A stretch of DNA of 36,644 nucleotides from the NCBI GenBank assembly GCA_030603215.1, contig JAUVYF010000007.1, positions 1 to 36,644 of the forward strand, given 5' to 3'. Positions 33,131-36,644 of this stretch are shown here, one piece after another (the first letter of the stretch is position 1; every line of letters begins with the position of its first letter). The stretch is from Candidatus Bipolaricaulota bacterium. Lineage in GTDB: Bacteria; Bipolaricaulota; Bipolaricaulia; UBA7950; UBA9294. The notes beneath the pieces are model-generated. The model had not been told where the DNA came from and made no database searches. It saw nothing but the letters and a program-made list of their open reading frames with translations. A program made the translations under genes and the position numbers.

Positions 33131-33204
33131 GCGCCCGTAGCTCAGTGGATTAGAGCGTCGCACTCCGGATGCGAAGGTCGGAGGTTCGAATCCTCTCGGG
33201 CGTA
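33131..33204 (+). tRNA. tRNA-Arg (anticodon CCG)
   Basis: 74 bases, without encoded CCA. The acceptor stem GCGCCCG/CGGGCGT has a G1-U72 wobble. D arm GCTC/GAGC. Anticodon arm TCGCA-CTCCGGA-TGCGA. T arm GGAGG-TTCGAAT-CCTCT. The discriminator is A. It lies five bases after tRNA-Ser(GCU), so the two are co-transcribed. Confidence 0.93.
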
Positions 33205-33283
33205 TTCTCAGAACGTCGCTTTTGCTGCCGATTATTGAGACCTTGGCTACTGTATATTGTGAGATGCCGTCATTAATCTCTCT

Positions 33284-33313
33284 TTGCAGGCTTGTGGGCG
33301 CTCGGGTTAGAAT
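33284..33313 (+). promoter_or_regulatory. Promoter of the nitrilase-family gene, leaderless
   Basis: TTGCAG (33284-33289), an 18-base spacer, and TAGAAT (33308-33313). The ATG is seven bases further at 33321, so transcription would begin at the start codon. No Shine-Dalgarno sequence is present. Confidence 0.55.
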
Positions 33314-33320
33314 GTAAGCG

Positions 33321-34103
33321 ATGATGGATCAGCAGGAACAACAGACGTTTACCGTGGCGCTTCTGCAACTGGCAATTTCTAGCGCGAAGGATACGGATTG
33401 GCCAGAACGGATCAACCGACTCCTCTACCGGGTGGGCGAGGTAGATCTTATAATCCTGCCCGAACTGTGGCGGGTTGGGTATTATAACTTTGCTTCCTAC
33501 CATAGCAGGGCCGAGACACTAGAGGGTGAAACCGTCTGTTTCTTGGCAAAGCTTGCAGAGAATCTGCGAGCCTATGTGCTGGGGGGGAGCTTCATTGAGG
33601 AATGTGCGGGAAGTCTTTACAACACCGCGATACTCTTGGATCGTGAAGGAAATGTTCTTGACTGTTACCGGAAGACGCACTTGCTTAACTATGGCTCTAA
33701 GGAACGAGCGATCCTCTCTCCGGGAGACGGTGGCAGGGTGGTGAAAACAGGACTAGGCAGTTTTGGGATTGCCATTTGCTATGATCTTCGTTTCCCTGAA
33801 CTCTTCAGAGAAATGAGCGTGAAAGGCGCAGAAGTATTTCTCCTTCCGGCGGCTTGGCCGCTGAGTCGCGTGGAGGCATGGGAAGTTCTTTGCCGGGCGC
33901 GAGCGACAGAGAATCAGGCTTATGTTATCGCCTGTAATAGTGCTGGCCGAGGACTGCTAGGCAGAAGCATGGTCGTGGATCCGTGGGGGGTTAAGATTGC
34001 TGCTCTAGGGAATGGCGAAGGAGTGCTTCGTGCACAGATTGATCTTGCCGCGGAAGGGCGTTTCCGGAGTGAGTTTCCCGCATGGCGCGAGCGGACGAGC
34101 TGA
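33321..34103 (+). CDS. Carbon-nitrogen hydrolase (nitrilase superfamily), omega-amidase-like
   Basis: 260 residues. The complete catalytic triad of the superfamily is visible: Glu48 (LPELW), Lys118 (YRKTHL) and Cys153 (CYDLRFPELFR). The CYDLRFPELFR form and the length fit the omega-amidase/deaminated-glutathione-amidase branch, which hydrolyses alpha-ketoglutaramate or repairs damaged metabolites. The exact substrate is not determined by sequence. The gene lies between two tRNA units with its own promoter. The second codon is also ATG, so initiation could use either. Confidence 0.85.
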   Translation: MMDQQEQQTFTVALLQLAISSAKDTDWPERINRLLYRVGEVDLIILPELWRVGYYNFASYHSRAETLEGETVCFLAKLAENLRAYVLGGSFIEECAGSLYNTAILLDREGNVLDCYRKTHLLNYGSKERAILSPGDGGRVVKTGLGSFGIAICYDLRFPELFREMSVKGAEVFLLPAAWPLSRVEAWEVLCRARATENQAYVIACNSAGRGLLGRSMVVDPWGVKIAALGNGEGVLRAQIDLAAEGRFRSEFPAWRERTS

Positions 34104-34133
34104 TTGCCCCAATGGAGCCCTTCTTGACATGAC

Positions 34134-34162
34134 TTGACCGGCTACTTACACTGATTTAGTAT
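34134..34162 (+). promoter_or_regulatory. Promoter of tRNA-Leu(CAG)
   Basis: TTGACC (34134-34139), a 17-base spacer, and TAGTAT (34157-34162). Seven bases separate the -10 box from the first base of the mature tRNA at 34170. Confidence 0.7.
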
Positions 34163-34169
34163 GTTGTCA

Positions 34170-34255
<86 letters not shown>

Positions 34256-34257
34256 TT

Positions 34258-34300
34258 ATCGAAGAGATTATGTTGGTTACCGCCCGTCTCTTCGATTCTT
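34258..34300 (+). terminator. Terminator of tRNA-Leu
   Basis: ATCGAAGAGA (34258-34267) pairs perfectly with TCTCTTCGAT (34287-34296), followed by TTCTT at 34295-34299. The stem begins two bases after the tRNA discriminator. The U-tract is weak. Confidence 0.6.
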
Positions 34301-34382
34301 GGGCTTTCCATGGTAAGACACTGCCAAACCGCAGAGAAGATAATCGTCCAACGTCTGAAAGCCGGTGAAGACAGGAGAGATT

Positions 34383-34442
34383 ATGGCAATTAAGCGGTTT
34401 GAAGATATCGAGGCATGGAAAGCCGCTCGAACAAGCAGTTAA
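34383..34442 (+). pseudogene. Remnant of a four-helix-bundle (23S rRNA intervening-sequence protein) gene
   Basis: ATG at 34383 with AGGAGAG just upstream opens MAIKRFEDIEAWKAARTSS and then stops. The first 16 residues match the start of the four helix bundle/IVS protein family, which normally runs to about 120 residues. The frame ends exactly where repeat sequence of the CCGCGGAGG/CCGCAGAGG type begins, and the rest of the gene is missing. The regulatory start is intact but the gene is dead. Confidence 0.65.
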
Positions 34443-34861
34443 CCGCGGAGGAAGGCAGAAAACGGGTTAAAAGTAAAGATGTCTTACTGCTAGAAACAAA
34501 GTCATTTTACCGCAGAGGAAACCAGAAAAAGAAAGTCATCAGTTCTCAGTAAACAGCGATCAGTTGTTAGTTGAACACAAGAATACGTAGACCGTTTAGA
34601 CATTGGAAATAAGGGCGAGTCTCGAATTGCGAAGATGGAATTGCATACCTGGTAAGACAGTCAAGAGAAGCCCGAATCTGCAATTCCAATATTCGTGCTT
34701 CGGGTTTTCTGCTTTCAAATTCGCCATTCGCAATTCAGAGTTCTATCTTTGCCTTTCAGGAGTTCTGTTTCAGATCCGATATCCGCCATTCGCCATTCGC
34801 CATCACCCGTTACCCATCACCCATCACTCATCACTGTCTCTTACTCCCCCTCCCTTGAATG

Positions 34862-34923
34862 CCCTCCTTGACCCCATGTAGTAACTCCAATCCTACTACT
34901 ACACGGGGCGAGGTCGGGGAGGG
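34862..34923. repeat. 62-bp interrupted hairpin of the CCCTCC/GGAGGG family
   Basis: CCCTCC (34862) pairs with GGAGGG (34918), CCCC (34872) with GGGG (34905), and GTAGTA (34878) with TACTAC (34894). It is related in its ends to the palindrome at 8266-8290. Confidence 0.6.
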
Positions 34924-34939
34924 AAGACTCCTTATCATC

Positions 34940-34963
34940 CCTCTCCCTCGATGAAGGGAGAGG
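34940..34963. repeat. Hairpin repeat interrupted at its base by the IS element
   Basis: CCTCTCCCT, loop CGATGA, AGGGAGAGG: a perfect 9-bp stem. Joining across the IS restores AGGGAGAGGCTAGGTGAGGG, which is like a widespread extragenic repeat in bacteria. Confidence 0.7.
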
Positions 34964-34994
34964 CTGATCTTCCCCCGAAATAACAGACACCAAG

Positions 34995-35858
34995 TTAAGC
35001 TACCATAGACAACCTGCCAAAATCAACAGGGGAAACATATCCCAAATATGAATGTCTCCTGACACGATTGTAGAATATCTCTATGTATTCAAAGATGCTC
35101 TCACGTGCCTCCGATCGACTGTTGTATGTTTCACCGTACATAAGTTCCGTCTTTAATGTGTGGAAGAAGCTTTCTGTTACCGCGTTATCGTAACAGTTTC
35201 CCTTGCCGCTCATGCTCTGGATACAATGATGCTTTTCCAGAAGCCTTCTAAATTCATGACTCGCATACTGACTCCCCCGATCTGAATGAAAGACTAACCC
35301 TTTCTGTGGTCTCTTTCGGTTGATAGCCATGGCAAGGGCTTCTATCACCATATCCCTTGTCATCCTTGTTCGCATTGACCAGCCGACAACCTCACGATTG
35401 AAACAATCTAACACGACAGCAAGATACATGAAGCCCTGCATTGTCCAAACATAGGTTATGTCTCCCGTCCACTTCTTATGACGAGCACGGGCAGTAAAGT
35501 CTTGATGGAGAAGGTTCGGGGATATCGCTAACCTATGCTTTGAATCCGTGGTAATCCTAAATCTGCGCTTTGTCTTTGCCGCTATTTGGTTCTCACGCAT
35601 AAGACGGGCAACACGGTTCTTACCGCATCTGATATCCTTGGCACGCAGTTCAGCAGTAATCCTGGGACTACCATAGGTCTTGCGGCTCTTTTCATGGATC
35701 GCTCTGATCTCTAAGACAAGACGGTCATTGGTCTTCTCTCTCATGCTCTTTCCCCGTTTCTTCCATGTGTAATAACTACTGCGACCCACTCTTAATATCC
35801 GGCACATCTTCTCTACTCGATATATGGTGCGGTATCTGTCAATGAACTGGTATTTCAT
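34995..35858 (-). CDS. IS3-family transposase OrfB (DDE integrase domain)
   Basis: 287 residues. An N-terminal HTH_21-type segment contains RKTYGSPRITAELR. The DDE catalytic core shows its first Asp in WTGDITYV, second Asp in VFHSDRGSQYAS, and Glu in NAVTESFFHTLKTEL. It ends with the usual RRHSYLGYVSP block. It is normally made as an OrfAB fusion by -1 frameshifting; its own ATG also overlaps the orfA stop (ATGA), which would allow re-initiation. Catalyses copy-out/paste-in transposition. Confidence 0.95.
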   Translation of the reverse strand: MKYQFIDRYRTIYRVEKMCRILRVGRSSYYTWKKRGKSMREKTNDRLVLEIRAIHEKSRKTYGSPRITAELRAKDIRCGKNRVARLMRENQIAAKTKRRFRITTDSKHRLAISPNLLHQDFTARARHKKWTGDITYVWTMQGFMYLAVVLDCFNREVVGWSMRTRMTRDMVIEALAMAINRKRPQKGLVFHSDRGSQYASHEFRRLLEKHHCIQSMSGKGNCYDNAVTESFFHTLKTELMYGETYNSRSEARESIFEYIEIFYNRVRRHSYLGYVSPVDFGRLSMVA

Positions 35859-36157
35859 CGAGGGTGTTGTGAGAAGATGGCCAACGCTTTTTTTAGTATG
35901 TCACGCTCCTCTGTTACATCCGTTAGTTTCTTCCTTAATGTTCGTAGTTCCTCTTCTGCGGGTAACATGTATCCTTTACCGGGAAATGCATGTTCGATGT
36001 CTTGCAGGTATTCCTGTCTCCATCGATATATCACATTGGGGTGGATATCTAAATCCCGTGCTAGCTCTGAAACCATGCGCCCCTTGTCTGTAACCAAGGA
36101 GACTACTCCCTTCTTGAATTCCTTGTCAAAGGTTCTTCTGCCCTTCCTCTTATCCAC
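35855..36157 (-). CDS. IS3-family transposase OrfA (helix-turn-helix)
   Basis: 100 residues. The helix-turn-helix (about 10-55) shows the pattern VSELARDLDIHPNVIYRWRQE. The C-terminal leucine-zipper coiled coil EEELRTLRKKLTDVTEERDILKKALAIF mediates dimer formation. It binds the IS ends. The -1 frameshift site lies at 35894-35887, 13 codons before its stop. Confidence 0.93.
   Translation of the reverse strand: MDKRKGRRTFDKEFKKGVVSLVTDKGRMVSELARDLDIHPNVIYRWRQEYLQDIEHAFPGKGYMLPAEEELRTLRKKLTDVTEERDILKKALAIFSQHPR
35887..35894 (-). other. Programmed -1 frameshift site of the IS element (A7G)
   Basis: Seven A and a G on the minus strand at codons CTA-AAA-AAA-GCG of orfA. A -1 slip leads into the orfB frame through ten codons (beginning SVGHLLTTPS) upstream of the orfB ATG. 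This is the classical A-AAA-AAG type of IS3 elements. Confidence 0.75.
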
Positions 36158-36227
36158 TACACACCTCCAAGTTCCTTTCTTTTTACCTCTAACCTTTCGG
36201 TGTGTCCATCTTTTTAGGGGAACTACA

Positions 36228-36644
36228 GGCTAGGTGAGGGTGAGAAGGCAGTTGTCAGTTGTTAGACCGTGTGTAGCGTCGGAAGACAGGGACAGGCATC
36301 TTTTCTCTCAAGTTACTTGAAAAGCAGCCAGTCCCTGATGAGCAACGTTGCACGTGATCATCGACGATAATAACGTGGTGCCTGCCCATGATGTCGTGTT
36401 GTCCGATGATGGATCGATTGTGGGGGCGTCGGACCACGATGTCGTACCGGTTAATACGAGGGCAACCACAAGGGTTGCCCCTACATTGGGTCATGTGATC
36501 GGCACATACAAATCCCTTGTTACCATTCAACCAATCAACTATTCAACTCGCCTTTTCTCGATTCCCGACTGGGTTTTCGTGTCTTTTCCCTTAATCCATA
36601 CTCCATAATCCTGTGTCTTCCACGCATCACTGGCTACCGTCTTT
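36228..36644. repeat. Repeat island right of the IS element
   Basis: Contains TTAGACCGTGTGTAGCGTCGG (related to 6049-6070 and 6228-6250), the hairpin 36287-36337, a direct repeat of GATGTCGT (36390 and 36438), the hairpin GGGCAACC/GGTTGCCC (36460-36480), and CAACCAATCAACTATTCAACT phrases to the edge. The long plus-strand frame here has no ribosome-binding site and is repeat translation. Confidence 0.75.
36287..36337. repeat. Long hairpin, relative of the one at 6175-6209
   Basis: CAGGGACAGGC pairs with GCCAGTCCCTG with one mismatch. An inner hairpin TCAAG-TTA-CTTGA lies at 36308-36320. The right arm and downstream AGCAACGT match the 6198-6220 copy. Confidence 0.6.

Larger units (their letters stand above)
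34443..34964. repeat. Repeat island between the IVS remnant and the IS element
   Basis: Contains a copy of the composite repeat also seen at 5943-6050 (a TGCTA motif, CCGCAGAGG, then AAAGTNATNAGTT), here at about 34475-34560. AATTCGCCATTCGCAATTC-type phrases lie near 34719-34737 and CATTCGCCATTCGCCAT near 34785. Two CCCTCC/GGAGGG-type hairpins follow at 34862-34923 and 34940-34963. The open frame on the plus strand is made of repeat translation and is not a gene. Confidence 0.75.
34965..36227 (-). mobile_element. IS3-family insertion sequence, complete
   Basis: 1263 bp. The left end TGATCTTCCCCCGAAATAAC and right end (read inward) TGTAGTTCCCCTAAAAAGAT form imperfect inverted repeats of about 28 bp, both starting with TG as in IS3 elements. 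The flanking GGC on each side (34962-34964 and 36228-36230) is a 3-bp target duplication. It contains orfA and orfB on the minus strand with an A7G slippage site. Nothing looks broken, so it may be active. Confidence 0.85.

Noticed and set aside
34603-34881. 92-residue plus-strand open frame
   Set aside because: The protein is a string of phrase-like repeats (for example FAIRNSEF and PFAIRHHPLPITHHSS) without domain structure or SD.
36255-36608. Open frames on both strands right of the IS element
   Set aside because: Both cover hairpins and short repeats, overlap each other, and lack ribosome-binding sites.

Overview
This 36.6 kb window is bacterial chromosome. It carries about 32 intact genes, four tRNA genes, one complete IS3-family insertion sequence, and six gene-free stretches filled mainly with short degenerate repeats. 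The host looks like an anaerobic, diderm, deep-branching bacterium. YidC has the large periplasmic domain typical of cells with an outer membrane. The only ribonucleotide reductase here is the oxygen-sensitive class III enzyme with its radical-SAM activase. Several genes are of archaeal-like type: thymidylate synthase, adenosine-specific kinase and the archaeal/eukaryotic-type prolyl-tRNA synthetase. A phylum such as Bipolaricaulota/Acetothermia would fit, but that is a guess without a database search.

Layout. Positions 179-3227 (minus) hold the overlapping pyrimidine operon pyrF-pyrK-pyrD-pyrE, divergent from xpt-guaA (3454-5581, plus; xanthine salvage and GMP synthesis). After a repeat island (5582-6672) comes a minus-strand pair for dTTP supply, a thymidylate-synthase-like gene and dcd (6673-8012). 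A second repeat island (8052-8738) separates it from nrdD-nrdG (8739-11686, minus). Next on the plus strand are rpsT, secF and recJ (12218-15122), converging on a WecG/TagA-type glycosyltransferase with an unusual membrane domain (15119-16819, minus). The minus-strand block yidC-jag-mnmE (16909-20265) follows. Divergent from it is the plus-strand operon ribE-ribBA-ribH-hisS-adenosine-specific kinase (20356-24394). A small helix-turn-helix protein gene (minus, about 24403-25056) ends 8 bases from that operon.

From 25298 to 29862 the plus strand carries a saccharopine-dehydrogenase-like oxidoreductase, a HAD phosphatase, an alkaline-phosphatase-superfamily hydrolase, a cupin and mnmA. Then come tRNA-Ser(UGA), proS, a DDAH/amidinotransferase-family enzyme, a repeat island, tRNA-Ser(GCU)-tRNA-Arg(CCG), a nitrilase-family amidase and tRNA-Leu(CAG). 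The last 2.4 kb is a repeat island holding a four-helix-bundle (23S rRNA intervening-sequence protein) gene remnant and a complete IS3-type element of 1263 bp with a 3-bp target duplication.

Most genes are housekeeping. The points worth a second look are regulatory and structural: protein genes that appear to be transcribed without a leader; tRNA genes whose promoters place transcription start at the mature tRNA 5' end, in a genome whose yidC locus lacks the usual rnpA neighbour; a likely AUA start codon for rpsT; a glycosyltransferase fused to what looks like a catalytically dead WecA/TagO-type membrane domain; and the heptamer-type repeat islands. I found no CRISPR array, prophage or recognisable defence system. 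The strongest candidates for something undescribed are the glycosyltransferase fusion and the leaderless expression pattern.
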